Positions 1 through 8,982 of a stretch of DNA of 64,000 bases are shown here, piece after piece (within the stretch, counting starts at the first letter, position 1; every line of letters begins with the position of its first letter). The translations under genes were made by a program, and so were the position numbers. The notes under the pieces were generated by a model. The model was given only the letters and a program-made list of their open reading frames with translations, was not told where the DNA came from and did no database searches. Origin of the DNA: CAZWBR01 sp964632305 (GTDB lineage Bacteria > Bacteroidota > Bacteroidia > Bacteroidales > Prolixibacteraceae). The stretch covers positions 1-64,000 of the forward strand of contig CAZWBR010000001.1 in NCBI GenBank assembly GCA_964632305.1, given 5' to 3'.

Positions 1-3000
1 TGATACTGGCCGTTGTCGTGGCTGTCGTGTTGGTCAGGTTGTAGTTACCCGCATCGGCTCCGCTGATGCTGATCCCTGTGACCGTGACAGTCTTGCCCGT
101 GCCTACATTCTCATTGTCAAAATTGGCTGCCGTATAACCGACTGTAACTGCATCTCCCGATAAGGCATCGGTTGTCAGGTGAGCCACGGCTGTTGTATTG
201 CCATCGTAAACCTTATTGTCAGCAGTGGCTGATACAACCAGATCCTTCTTCGTGATAATTACTTCCTGGCTGCAATTACTCTTACATCCACTTGCATTGG
301 TAATGTCCAATTTCAGGGTATATGATCCTGCAGCAGTTGCCTGAACTGAGACAGTGGCTTGATCATTTGCGCCTGTGATCGTTCCATCACCAGCGACTGA
401 CCATAAATATTCAGACATTCCTTCCGGTGCACTGAATGAATTGGAAGCCCCATAAACAACGGATGATAAACCTGTTATAGAACAAACCGGTTTTTCATTT
501 ACCGTGATAGTAACCGGGATCCTTGCACTTTCACAGAAAGGTTCGGTAGTAAGTTTTTGACTTACATATTTAGTAAAGGGTCCTGTTTGTGTATCTGTAT
601 TAACTGATGGTGCAGTTAATGAAGCTGAAGCATCAGTTTCATCATCATACCATTGAAGAACAGAACCAGAAATCGCAGTAGCAGCAAAACTTTTTGTTCC
701 GCTTCCCACACAGAAATTCTGATTAGTTACAGTCGGATCTGCAGGTGGTGCGATAACATTAACTTTAAATGAACAGGAATTAGAAACCACCGCACCTGAA
801 ACAGGCGTATAAGTCCCGGTATAGGTTACTGTATGTTCCCCTACTGCAAAGAATTGCTGCGGAGGAGTAGGACCTGTAGTAACAAATTCAATACCACCGG
901 AACAACCCGATGTGGCATCAGTTAATAAAGCATCAAAATAAATATTATCAATCTGACACTTATTATTTAATGTTCCTGAATAAACAAATTTCAGCTTATA
1001 TTCCCCTTTCTCAAAGGTATTTGGAATATCAACATGGTATTGCCCTGAAGTCGTAACAGCAGTACTCCCGGCTAATGTTTCACTTGCTCCTTTAACCAGG
1101 TAAACACTCCAGGTAAAGTTCATTCCCGAAGGCAATACAAAATCGGTATAGACTGTCAATGCCGGATTAATGTACACAGTAGGGGTAACAATATAAATAT
1201 CGCTTCCCGTTCCCACAGACTGATCCAGATTAATAACACCGGAATTATTACCTATCCGCTGAACATGGTTAAAATCCCAACAGGTCCATTTACTTTCAGG
1301 AAGTTCGAATCCCATGTAGAAGCTGCTCAGATTGGATAAGCAACTGTAACTAAAATCAGGAAGACTCCAGCTAACAGTACTGCCCAATATGCCATTTTGT
1401 GTCTCACCGGCACAAACAGTGACATCAGATGGACATCCTGTTACCTCTACGCTTCCGGTAACAACAGTAATCGTAATCTGGTCGGTTGCCGTACATCCTG
1501 CAGCATTGGTAACTTTAAGGATATAGGTTGTTGTTGCTGATGGTGTAACCGTTGGATTGGCTTCCGTGGATACAAATCCGGCAGGGTCTGAAGTCCAGCT
1601 ATAGGTATATCCGTCTATAACGGTAGCTCCTAATAATGCGCTGCCACCTGAACAAATTGTCTTATCCACACCGGCATTGGCCACAGGCGATTCAGATACC
1701 ACAACCTTAATGGCTGCTCTGCTCGTACTGATACACTGGCCCGAGATTCCTTCCGCAACATAATACGTTGTTTCACCAGCAGCGGCGGTCGAAGGCGTTA
1801 TTGATGCCTGCGGTGTCCCTCCACTCGGTGATGTATAATAATATAAGGTATAGGCAGAATTGCTTGCTGTAGCCGTCAACGGAACAGCAGTTTCCCCGAT
1901 ACAATAATCAACATCGGCCACTGTTGGAACAGAAGTGATATTGGTAACAGTAATCGTGAATTTAAAATAACACTCAGTTTCACCTGGAGGAATCGCATAA
2001 TAGGTGATCGTTCCTGAAGTGGCGGGGAAAGGTTGATTGCCCGTGTATTCGGTATATTCCCCAACCAACGGATATTCACTGTAAAAACGGGAACCCACCG
2101 GAAATTTATCCGATACCTGGGTCACAGGAATAGTGCTACCTACATTGCAGTAGGTAAAGGCCCTCTCCTGCGGAACATTCTGACAATGGGAAGCGACATA
2201 GCTATCACCATCAATCGCGACATGAATAGGTTCCGTAATCGCTTCTCCCTGACAACTCCCCTCGTTCTCATATCCCTGGATCATCCCGATATTGTCAAAT
2301 AAAGTCCCGGTGGTAGCCCCTTGTCCGCTGGCTTTACCGTTCACGCTTACCATAGCCGGACAATTGTCGTTAACCAAAATTGTGCAATCTTCAGTGACCT
2401 TGAATTTAAACTTGAGGGTTCCCAGCAAGGTGCTGGTTGGATCTTTAAGCGGAAGTGTTCCCATATTCCAAACAATAGACCCGTTCGCCCCAAGTGAAGG
2501 ATCATATACCGGGGCTGCATATCCGGCCGTCGGAGTAAAGGTTATTGTCCCCGATTGGCTGCCGTTGACAAAACCGGCAGTATAGGGAACCGGAATAACA
2601 ATCTTCATATTATTAATGTCTTCCGTACCCTTATTGCGGATCTCCACTTCATACTCGATCTCCTGGCCTGGTTGTGCCTGGAAAGGAGACGACGAAGATA
2701 CCCCATTGACAGTAGTAACCATATTGATCATTTCCGGCTCCGGGATATAAGCATCAACAGACATGGCAATACAGAAAATTATATAGGTATCTTGAGTTGA
2801 ACCATATCGGAAGGTTGTCGATGTCTGCTTGTTATCAATAACAAGATTATCCGTATTGGGTATATTGAACATAGAGATATCAATACCTGTATTGTTCAAT
2901 AAGTTTGGATTTCTGGTATTGCCACCAGTCTGAACTGAACTGTTAAAGAAATTATTTGAAGAATTTCCGGAATGGTTTAAACTTAGCCAGTTGTTGTCTG

Positions 3001-3850
3001 ATTGCTTTTTAATTTGAAAATAATCTCCGGGAATATCCCGGTCACCTTCTCCAGCCATTAATCCCAACTTCATATTTACATCACCTGACTGGACTGTATT
3101 GAACCCGGATACGGGCAATTCATAACTAATTGTTGTATTACCCTGAACATAAGCATACCCATCAAAAATGGTAACATCTCGCCATTTCATCTTGGAATTC
3201 TCGTAAACCACGATCAAACCCCAACCACCATAATACCCTGTTCCATTATAATCACTACCTGTCGATAATGCCATATCGGCAACCCAATACACTCCATTCT
3301 TAGACTGCTTGACAATATCCGTCACCTCGACATAAGCAGCATACATATTATTGTCTCCAGGGTACCTTATATCAGAACTATTTGCAGTAAGAGTCTGATA
3401 AGTTGACTGACCAGGAGCTTTAAGCTTTATGGTTCGCTTTTGTAAATCAGTAACACTACTTTTTGTTCTACCTGTCCAATACAAACCTGCATAAATAATA
3501 TTTGAACACTGAGGATCAGCACCATTTTCAGTCGAAAATTGCAATGTCGCAGATGATGAATTTGTAGTTGAATTTCCTGACGTACCATCGGCATCAACCA
3601 GAGCCATTTTATCGGCATTATTTCCATCATCAGAATAACTCTGTAACTTCAAATTGGTATTGCCAATCATCGTAAAATCCCCCTTGATATTGTAGATCTT
3701 TTTATCAGGAGAATAAGAGGATGTCCGCTGAGTGAAATCCTTACGGACCTGAGCATTTGCCACAAAGGCGCTCCCGAAAAGGACCGCAGCAATGATCAGC
3801 CAGAACTTAAATGCGCTGATCAATCCATGTTTTAAATGTATAATTTTCAT
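1..3850 (-). CDS. Giant secreted surface protein, N-terminal part (runs off the left edge)
   Basis: An open frame on the minus strand starts at the ATG at 3850 and continues without a stop to the window edge, giving at least 1283 residues. Residues 1-34 form a signal peptide (MKIIHLKHG..., hydrophobic core, ANAQ before the cleavage site). A long N-terminal region without a recognised domain follows. A DUF11-like conserved-repeat domain lies at about 360-470, Ig/PKD-like segments at about 640-800, a HYR-like segment split by an inserted beta-rich stretch at about 800-1020, more Ig-like segments after that, and a YDG-type repeat (KVYDGNTT) near 1210. This architecture is typical of Bacteroidota adhesins exported by the type IX system, whose C-terminal sorting domain would lie outside the window. 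Function is inferred from architecture only; the ligand is unknown. Confidence 0.85.
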   Translation of the reverse strand, partial: MKIIHLKHGLISAFKFWLIIAAVLFGSAFVANAQVRKDFTQRTSSYSPDKKIYNIKGDFTMIGNTNLKLQSYSDDGNNADKMALVDADGTSGNSTTNSSSATLQFSTENGADPQCSNIIYAGLYWTGRTKSSVTDLQKRTIKLKAPGQSTYQTLTANSSDIRYPGDNNMYAAYVEVTDIVKQSKNGVYWVADMALSTGSDYNGTGYYGGWGLIVVYENSKMKWRDVTIFDGYAYVQGNTTISYELPVSGFNTVQSGDVNMKLGLMAGEGDRDIPGDYFQIKKQSDNNWLSLNHSGNSSNNFFNSSVQTGGNTRNPNLLNNTGIDISMFNIPNTDNLVIDNKQTSTTFRYGSTQDTYIIFCIAMSVDAYIPEPEMINMVTTVNGVSSSSPFQAQPGQEIEYEVEIRNKGTEDINNMKIVIPVPYTAGFVNGSQSGTITFTPTAGYAAPVYDPSLGANGSIVWNMGTLPLKDPTSTLLGTLKFKFKVTEDCTILVNDNCPAMVSVNGKASGQGATTGTLFDNIGMIQGYENEGSCQGEAITEPIHVAIDGDSYVASHCQNVPQERAFTYCNVGSTIPVTQVSDKFPVGSRFYSEYPLVGEYTEYTGNQPFPATSGTITYYAIPPGETECYFKFTITVTNITSVPTVADVDYCIGETAVPLTATASNSAYTLYYYTSPSGGTPQASITPSTAAAGETTYYVAEGISGQCISTSRAAIKVVVSESPVANAGVDKTICSGGSALLGATVIDGYTYSWTSDPAGFVSTEANPTVTPSATTTYILKVTNAAGCTATDQITITVVTGSVEVTGCPSDVTVCAGETQNGILGSTVSWSLPDFSYSCLSNLSSFYMGFELPESKWTCWDFNHVQRIGNNSGVINLDQSVGTGSDIYIVTPTVYINPALTVYTDFVLPSGMNFTWSVYLVKGASETLAGSTAVTTSGQYHVDIPNTFEKGEYKLKFVYSGTLNNKCQIDNIYFDALLTDATSGCSGGIEFVTTGPTPPQQFFAVGEHTVTYTGTYTPVSGAVVSNSCSFKVNVIAPPADPTVTNQNFCVGSGTKSFAATAISGSVLQWYDDETDASASLTAPSVNTDTQTGPFTKYVSQKLTTEPFCESARIPVTITVNEKPVCSITGLSSVVYGASNSFSAPEGMSEYLWSVAGDGTITGANDQATVSVQATAAGSYTLKLDITNASGCKSNCSQEVIITKKDLVVSATADNKVYDGNTTAVAHLTTDALSGDAVTVGYTAANFDNENVGTGKTVTVTGISISGADAGNYNLTNTTATTTASI

Positions 3851-3878
3851 CTCGTGTCTTTTTTAAGGTTAGTAGTTA

Positions 3879-4484
3879 TTAGGATGGTCGCGATATCAGA
3901 TAAAAGACAACAACCCCAGGCTTACTGCCTGTGATGATCTTATTGATCTGTTCAGCAGTACAACTAACTGTACTCAAAACCTGCACATATTTAAGACTCT
4001 TAAAACCCTGAAGGGAAGAGAGATCAAGCGAAACCAAAAGATCTTCCGGTCGCTCTACCCGGACAGTGATCAGTTCCACCTTTTCAAAAAGCGGATTGGC
4101 AAGTTTAAGCTGCCCAACCGCCTGGGCATCCACTTCGGCACAAACAGCAGAAGTTTCACCGAAACTTTTTATTTCACTATTGGAAATATAAACGGTTGGC
4201 TGAAGGTCCGAAACCAGACTCTCCAGTTTGGCAACCTCTCCGGCATCGGTTATCGAAGACAACAATTGTTTGTAATCGGTAACCTGCCCTTGTGTAACAG
4301 TAACCGAAATAACAAACAACAAGAGTACAATTGTCTTCCTGAACCAATTCCTGTTAGTCGTAAGAACGGTGGTTATCACACGATCTGACACCTCTATGAG
4401 GTTGATTAATTCTGTTTTCATAGGTTTATTTAATTTATTATTTTCTTTTTTAACCACGCCTTTTACCCAATTGAAATAATTCAT
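3879..4484 (-). CDS. Small exported hypothetical protein upstream of the surface protein
   Basis: 201 codons from the ATG at 4484. The gene sits 28 bp upstream of the giant surface protein on the same strand, so the two are probably co-transcribed. A hydrophobic segment at residues 51-66 (IVLLLFVISVTVTQGQ) looks like a late signal peptide or anchor. It is preceded by about 50 polar residues, and the Met at residue 22 (4421) is an alternative start that would give a more usual signal peptide. The rest is about 135 residues, weakly leucine-rich (LSSLQGFKSLKYVQVL), with two cysteines. I do not recognise the family. The position suggests an accessory role for the large adhesin. Confidence 0.6.
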   Translation of the reverse strand: MNYFNWVKGVVKKENNKLNKPMKTELINLIEVSDRVITTVLTTNRNWFRKTIVLLLFVISVTVTQGQVTDYKQLLSSITDAGEVAKLESLVSDLQPTVYISNSEIKSFGETSAVCAEVDAQAVGQLKLANPLFEKVELITVRVERPEDLLVSLDLSSLQGFKSLKYVQVLSTVSCTAEQINKIITGSKPGVVVFYLISRPS

Positions 4485-5232
4485 TTAATGAATTTTAACC
4501 CAAAATGCTACAACACTCATGTATCTCTGCAATACATTATGTGAGGTTCATACAATTTACAACTTTTTTTAACACACGCAAGAGGCGAATGTTATTTTTC
4601 TTAATTACTACGAAAATACGGCGTTCCCAAATGCCACACTATCCCCTTTTTCGGGGATTTTTATCTTTTCTTATCTTCCTGAAAATGATCGTAAAAATAT
4701 ATTATTTCAACTAAAAATATCCTCAAAAAGAAAAATTATTTTTCAGTTGTCCTTCTGAAAATATGTTCTATTCCCAAAAAGCTTAACTGTTAACAACTGT
4801 TAACGCACTAGACTGCTTAATGTTTCAGTTTTTGACAATAATATTTTCGCCTCCATAAGTCCGCCCTGTTCCTGATTTGATAGTTAGTATTATCTCAACC
4901 AACAGAAGCCCGTCCCCGGCATAAAACAAACCAGCCCGACTCCTCCCCCATTCCCGATACCCCTTCCCTCCCTATTCCGTCCGGTCAGCCCATCCCAAAA
5001 AACAATAAACAGATCACTACCAAAATGGGGACCTAATTTATTAAAATATCCAATATTAATATACACCCCCGCAATTTCACCATCATCATCAAGAAAATAA
5101 TTACATTTTTTCACACTTCCCCTCCCAAAACAAATGTAATACACGAAAAAACATACCAAAATTTAAAATACACCCACAAACGAATAAATTATATCTTTTT
5201 GTCACATTTATTGCACTTTTAAAAGATATTTG
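4485..5232. other. AT-rich intergenic region
   Basis: No convincing gene is seen here; short open frames lack codon bias and conserved features. It holds the divergent upstream regions of the surface-protein pair (minus) and asnB (plus). At 4785-4804 the 10-mer AACTGTTAAC is repeated twice in direct tandem with no gap and contains the palindrome GTTAAC twice. This may be a regulator site, but there is no direct support for that. Confidence 0.5.
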
Positions 5233-5240
5233 TATATTTG
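5209..5240 (+). promoter_or_regulatory. Predicted Bacteroidota-type promoter of asnB
   Basis: TATTG at 5209-5213, then 19 bp, then TATATTTG at 5233-5240. This fits the Bacteroides sigma-ABfr pattern (TTTG, ~19 bp, TAnnTTTG). Transcription would start near 5246, leaving a leader of about 85 nt before asnB. Confidence 0.45.
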
Positions 5241-5330
5241 AACCCGAGCTACTCAACCATTATGATACACCAAATAGATATCACAACGATTGAATAGCCC
5301 GTTTCAGTCAAATATTATAACTTTACGTAT

Positions 5331-6995
5331 ATGTGTGGAATCGTAGGCATTTTTGATATTAAAGGAGGTTCTGAAAAGTTCAGGACCAAGGCACTGGAGA
5401 TGTCCAAAAAAATCAGGCACCGCGGACCCGACTGGTCCGGCATCTACGTTGGCGAGAAAACTATCATCGCCCACGAACGTCTGGCCATCGTCGATCCCTG
5501 GTCAGGAAAACAACCCTTGTACAGCAAAGACAAGAAGCTGGTGCTGGGCGTGAACGGTGAGATCTATAACCACCGCGAACTGCGCAAACCGCTCGAAAGC
5601 AAATACGAGTTTCAAACCCAGTCGGATTGCGAGATCATCCTGGCCCTCTACCGCGAGAAAGGGATCGATTTCCTCGAAGACCTCAACGGCATCTTCGCCT
5701 TCGCCCTCTACGACGAGGAGAAAGATTGTTACCTGATCGCCCGCGACCATATCGGCATCATACCATTATATATGGGTTGGGATGCCGAAGGAACCTTCTA
5801 CGTTGCCTCCGAACTGAAAGCGCTTGAAGGAACCTGCAAAAAAATCGAAGAGTTCCTGCCCGGACATTATTTATATAGTAACGACGGCGTGCCGAAAAAA
5901 TGGTACTCCCGCGACTGGACCGAATACGAAGCTGTGAAAGAGAACCCCACCAGCATCGACGATCTGCGCCAGGCCCTCGAAGATGCGGTCCATCGTCAGT
6001 TGATGTCCGACGTTCCTTACGGGGTACTGCTCTCCGGGGGATTGGATTCATCGGTCATCTCGGCTATCGCTAAAAAATATGCCGCGAAAAGGGTCGAGTC
6101 CGACAATACCCAGGAAGCCTGGTGGCCGCAACTCCACTCTTTCGCCGTGGGACTGGTCGGTTCTCCCGATCTGGCCGCCGCCCGCAAGGTGGCCGATTAT
6201 ATCGGTACCATCCACCATGAGATCCATTTTACCGTGCAGGAAGGGCTCGACGCCGTCCGCGACGTGATCTATCATCTCGAGACCTACGATGTCACCACCG
6301 TCCGTGCCTCTACCCCGATGTACCTGATGGCCCGTGTCATTAAATCGATGGGCGTGAAGATGGTCCTCTCGGGCGAAGGAGCCGACGAACTCTTTGGCGG
6401 TTACCTCTATTTCCATAAAGCGCCCAACGCACAGGCTTTCCACGAAGAGACCGTCCGCAAGCTGAGCAAGCTCCACCTCTACGACTGCCTGAGGGCCAAT
6501 AAATCGCTGGCTGCCTGGGGCGTCGAAGGACGTGTGCCGTTCCTCGACAAAGAGTTTATCGACGTGGCCATGCGCCTCAACCCCGAAGACAAGATGGCCA
6601 AAGATGGCAAGATGGAAAAATGGGTCATCCGTAAAGCATTCGAAGATTACCTTCCCGAAAGCGTGGTGTGGCGTCAGAAAGAGCAGTTCTCCGACGGCGT
6701 GGGTTACAGTTGGATCGATACCCTGAAACAGCTCACCGCCAACAGCGTCACCGACGAGCAGATGGCCAGCGCGAAGTTCCGTTACCCCATCAACACCCCG
6801 ATGTCGAAAGAGGAGTATTTCTACCGTTCCATCTTTGCCGAACATTTCCCTTCCGACACCGCGGCAGCCTGTGTCCCGTCGGTCCCCTCCATCGCCTGCA
6901 GCACCCCTGAAGCGTTGGCCTGGGATGCCTCGTTCCGCAACAACGCCGACCCCTCGGGCCGTTCCGTTAAATCGGTTCACCTAAAAGCGAATTAG
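5331..6995 (+). CDS. asnB: Asparagine synthase B, glutamine-hydrolysing
   Basis: 554 residues, normal for AsnB. The enzyme makes asparagine from aspartate, ATP and glutamine in the cytoplasm. The start MCGIVGIF places the N-terminal nucleophile Cys2 right after the initiator Met, which fixes the start. The class II glutaminase domain covers about 1-200 (RHRGPD, NGEIYNH). The synthetase domain carries the ATP pyrophosphatase loop SGGLDSS at about 234-240 and GEGADELFGGY at about 347. The gene stands alone between a promoter and a terminator. It is more GC-rich at third codon positions than most neighbours, which also creates long but meaningless open frames on the opposite strand; this suggests strong expression. 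Confidence 0.97.
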   Translation: MCGIVGIFDIKGGSEKFRTKALEMSKKIRHRGPDWSGIYVGEKTIIAHERLAIVDPWSGKQPLYSKDKKLVLGVNGEIYNHRELRKPLESKYEFQTQSDCEIILALYREKGIDFLEDLNGIFAFALYDEEKDCYLIARDHIGIIPLYMGWDAEGTFYVASELKALEGTCKKIEEFLPGHYLYSNDGVPKKWYSRDWTEYEAVKENPTSIDDLRQALEDAVHRQLMSDVPYGVLLSGGLDSSVISAIAKKYAAKRVESDNTQEAWWPQLHSFAVGLVGSPDLAAARKVADYIGTIHHEIHFTVQEGLDAVRDVIYHLETYDVTTVRASTPMYLMARVIKSMGVKMVLSGEGADELFGGYLYFHKAPNAQAFHEETVRKLSKLHLYDCLRANKSLAAWGVEGRVPFLDKEFIDVAMRLNPEDKMAKDGKMEKWVIRKAFEDYLPESVVWRQKEQFSDGVGYSWIDTLKQLTANSVTDEQMASAKFRYPINTPMSKEEYFYRSIFAEHFPSDTAAACVPSVPSIACSTPEALAWDASFRNNADPSGRSVKSVHLKAN

Positions 6996-7040
6996 ATCAC
7001 AAATTAAAGATACTGGATCTGAAACCAGAACACCAGAAGA

Positions 7041-7073
7041 AAGGTCGGGCCAAAACCCGGCCTTTTGCTTTGA
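7041..7073 (+). terminator. Rho-independent terminator of asnB
   Basis: AAGGTCGGG at 7041-7049 pairs with CCCGGCCTT at 7056-7064 (9 bp, one G-T wobble, loop CCAAAA), followed by a T-rich run. Confidence 0.75.
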
Positions 7074-7210
7074 TTGCCTTATCGGTTGCATTACCGGGAA
7101 AGATTCCGCATTCCGATACGCAGCGAGGAATTTCTGCATGAACAGTGAGGTTGTGACATTGGCGAAAAAGATGATGAAAAAGGAAATTATTACAGGAACG
7201 CTGTACCCCC

Positions 7211-7333
7211 GTGCCGTTAGGCACGAAATATTGGTAGAAGAAATGGCACGAAAATGATTCGTCCGCCCCGGATGGGGCGGAACAAATGTATGAACCATTA
7301 TTTTCTACCAATATATTGCCCTTACCGGGGCAA
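7211..7333. repeat. Modular palindromic element with three hairpins
   Basis: Three hairpins in a row: GTGCC/GGCAC (7211-7224), CCGCCCC/GGGGCGG (7263-7280) and TTGCCC/GGGCAA (about 7316-7333). The two outer hairpins are linked to the central one by diverged inverted spacers that share the 12-mer ATATTGGTAGAA (7228-7239), whose reverse complement lies at 7303-7314. The layout is hairpin, spacer, hairpin, inverted spacer, hairpin, as in REP-like extragenic elements. It crosses no recognisable gene. Confidence 0.65.
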
Positions 7334-7512
7334 TGATCGCAACCCTTTTCAAATTTCAAAAGAGTTTCTGTTACATGGCACTCTCCAAGGTGTGCTAGCT
7401 GACCTAAAGGTGAACGAATCCTTATTTTCAGGGGGAAGGAATGTGGCGCAACCTGAAGGAGAACACATTGAAGTAAGAACTGCGATGCGCCGGTTGAAGA
7501 TCAGTGCCTTTA

Positions 7513-7568
7513 CCCCGGGTTACGCCAGGCTACACCCGGGGTTATTGAGATATGGCCCTGTCAGGGCC
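7513..7568. repeat. Two adjacent GC-rich hairpins
   Basis: CCCCGGGT (7513-7520) pairs with ACCCGGGG (7534-7541), and GGCCCTG (7554-7560) pairs with CAGGGCC (7562-7568). They belong to the same repeat-filled spacer downstream of asnB and look like another REP-type unit. Confidence 0.6.
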
Positions 7569-7779
7569 TGAGAAGGATTACAGAAAGAGGTAGGAAATTG
7601 CGAATCCCGTCTCTGAAATCACAGGATGATCTATCCGGGGGGCATTTACTTTGTCATTCTTGCATCTTGCCCCAATTATTTTGGGGTATGATGTATAGAT
7701 GACAGGTGAAGATCTTTAATAATAGTGTAATTCAGCGTAATGATATGATTCTTTTAACCCGTTCTTAGTTATTAGTACA

Positions 7780-7944
7780 TTGAGATTCCTCGCCGCGCAT
7801 CGGAATGACATATTATTTGATAATCAATAGGGGATGGGGAGATGGGAGTGGCGGCTCCGCCGCCACTCCCATCTCCCCATCCCCCCAAAACAAACCTAAA
7901 ACCCTGTCATTCCAAAAGAAGCGAAGCGGAATGAGGAATCTCAA
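7780..7944. repeat. Nested palindrome with a perfect 26-bp stem
   Basis: The core is a perfect inverted repeat, 7830-7855 against 7859-7884, 26 bp per arm with a 3-nt TCC loop and very purine-biased arms (G and A on the left arm). It is enclosed by GGAATGACA (7802-7810) / TGTCATTCC (7905-7913) and further out by TTGAGATTCCTC (7780-7791) / GAGGAATCTCAA (7933-7944). The outer arms resemble the GAGATTCCTC...CGGAATGACA type of extragenic repeat. No U-tract follows, so a plain terminator is unlikely. Confidence 0.85.
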
Positions 7945-8183
7945 CCTTATTGCACAAATTTCTTCAATAAACTGATATCCGATTCAATATGAGCAATTTT
8001 TGAAGAAATTGGATTATGTGTAATAATCTCAGTTGAAACTCTGTCATAAGTACGCGAAGCGAGGAATCTCTCAAAACAGAATACAATAATAAAGTGAACC
8101 CTCATACCGGAAGAAAAAAGCTCCCGGCTCCGGTTTTGTATGAAAACCCGGCAACCACCGACCTAAGCTCTTCCTTCTTCGGA

Positions 8184-8240
8184 CTTTCCGTACCTATTCT
8201 GTACTATTTCTGTACTTCTACTGTACTAAAACAGTACGGG
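8184..8240. repeat. Array of five GTAC sites at exact 11-bp spacing
   Basis: GTAC occurs at 8190, 8201, 8212, 8223 and 8234, that is every 11 bp, inside degenerate 11-mers close to TTCTGTACTNN. The first unit (CCGTAC) and last unit (GTACGG) mirror each other. It lies in the spacer between asnB and the DUF2179 gene, with no gene following on the same strand. The rest of 7570-8325 shows no gene. Confidence 0.7.
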
Positions 8241-8325
8241 ATAAATATTGAACAAACGTTGAATAGCTATTCAAGCTTCGGTAAAGAGAGTGGAGAGTAA
8301 AGGGCAAAAGGGGATTATGGCCCGA

Positions 8326-8919
8326 CTATTTTCCCAATCGCGAACGCACCGGCGGGTTGCCGGAAGGAACGAAGGGAATATCTTTATTAACGAACCGCAC
8401 ATCGCCAATCGAATAGAAGGCATTGGGATTATGCTCACGAATCAGGCCGACCACTTTATCCAGTTCCTTGCGATTGATTATGCTGTAGATCAAACAGACC
8501 CATTTGCCCGAGGCGCCTCCCTCGGCATTGTGGTGGGTAATCCCGTATCCGGCATCTTTCAGTGCGGCGATCAGCCTGGTCGGATCTTTGCGGGTGATGA
8601 TCTGTAACTGCACAATACCCACCGCCAGCCACTCTTCGATCAGGATGCCGACATAATTCCCGGTCGCGTAACCAGCGGCATAAAAGATATAGCAGACCCA
8701 GTTATCCAGGTTCTGCATGATATGAACAATGGCGATCAGCCAGATCAGCACCTCAAAGAAACCCAGTATTGGGGCGATCCTCTTCTGACCCCGGGAGACC
8801 ATAATGATTCGGACGGTCCCGATAGTCACGTCGCATATCCTCGCAATAAAAATCAGCAAGGGCAAGATCAGGTAATCGAACCAGTTGAAACCGGCGAAGA
8901 GAATACTCTGAATTTCCAT
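8326..8919 (-). CDS. DUF2179 / UPF0316-type membrane protein
   Basis: 197 residues from the ATG at 8919. The N-terminal half has three predicted membrane helices (about 15-32, 50-70 and 76-96) and the C-terminal half is a soluble alpha/beta domain (about 105-180, QLQIITRKDPTRLIAALKDAGYGIT) matching the DUF2179 pattern. This agrees with the UPF0316 family, whose biochemical role is unknown. The gene follows cdaA on the same strand with a 63-bp gap and is probably the third gene of the folP-cdaA transcript. A link to c-di-AMP signalling is only suggested by position. Confidence 0.8.
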   Translation of the reverse strand: MEIQSILFAGFNWFDYLILPLLIFIARICDVTIGTVRIIMVSRGQKRIAPILGFFEVLIWLIAIVHIMQNLDNWVCYIFYAAGYATGNYVGILIEEWLAVGIVQLQIITRKDPTRLIAALKDAGYGITHHNAEGGASGKWVCLIYSIINRKELDKVVGLIREHNPNAFYSIGDVRFVNKDIPFVPSGNPPVRSRLGK

Positions 8920-8982
8920 GGTTATGTTCCTCCGGATGATTAGGACAGTTGTGTAATTTCTATTGATTAAGGAGAACAGCCA

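Noticed and set aside
4890..5159. An 89-codon open frame on the minus strand in the AT-rich spacer before asnB
   Set aside because: There is no conserved pattern, signal peptide or matching codon use, and it lies just before a good asnB promoter.
6048..6980. A 310-codon open frame antisense to asnB
   Set aside because: It results from the GC-rich third positions of asnB; its composition is low-complexity-like (rich in G, H, R and D) and no family pattern is seen, while asnB is complete on the other strand.
7254..7571. A 105-codon open frame downstream of asnB
   Set aside because: It is formed almost wholly by palindromic repeat units.
8094..8300. A 68-codon plus-strand frame over the GTAC array
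   Set aside because: No conserved features; the array itself explains the sequence pattern.
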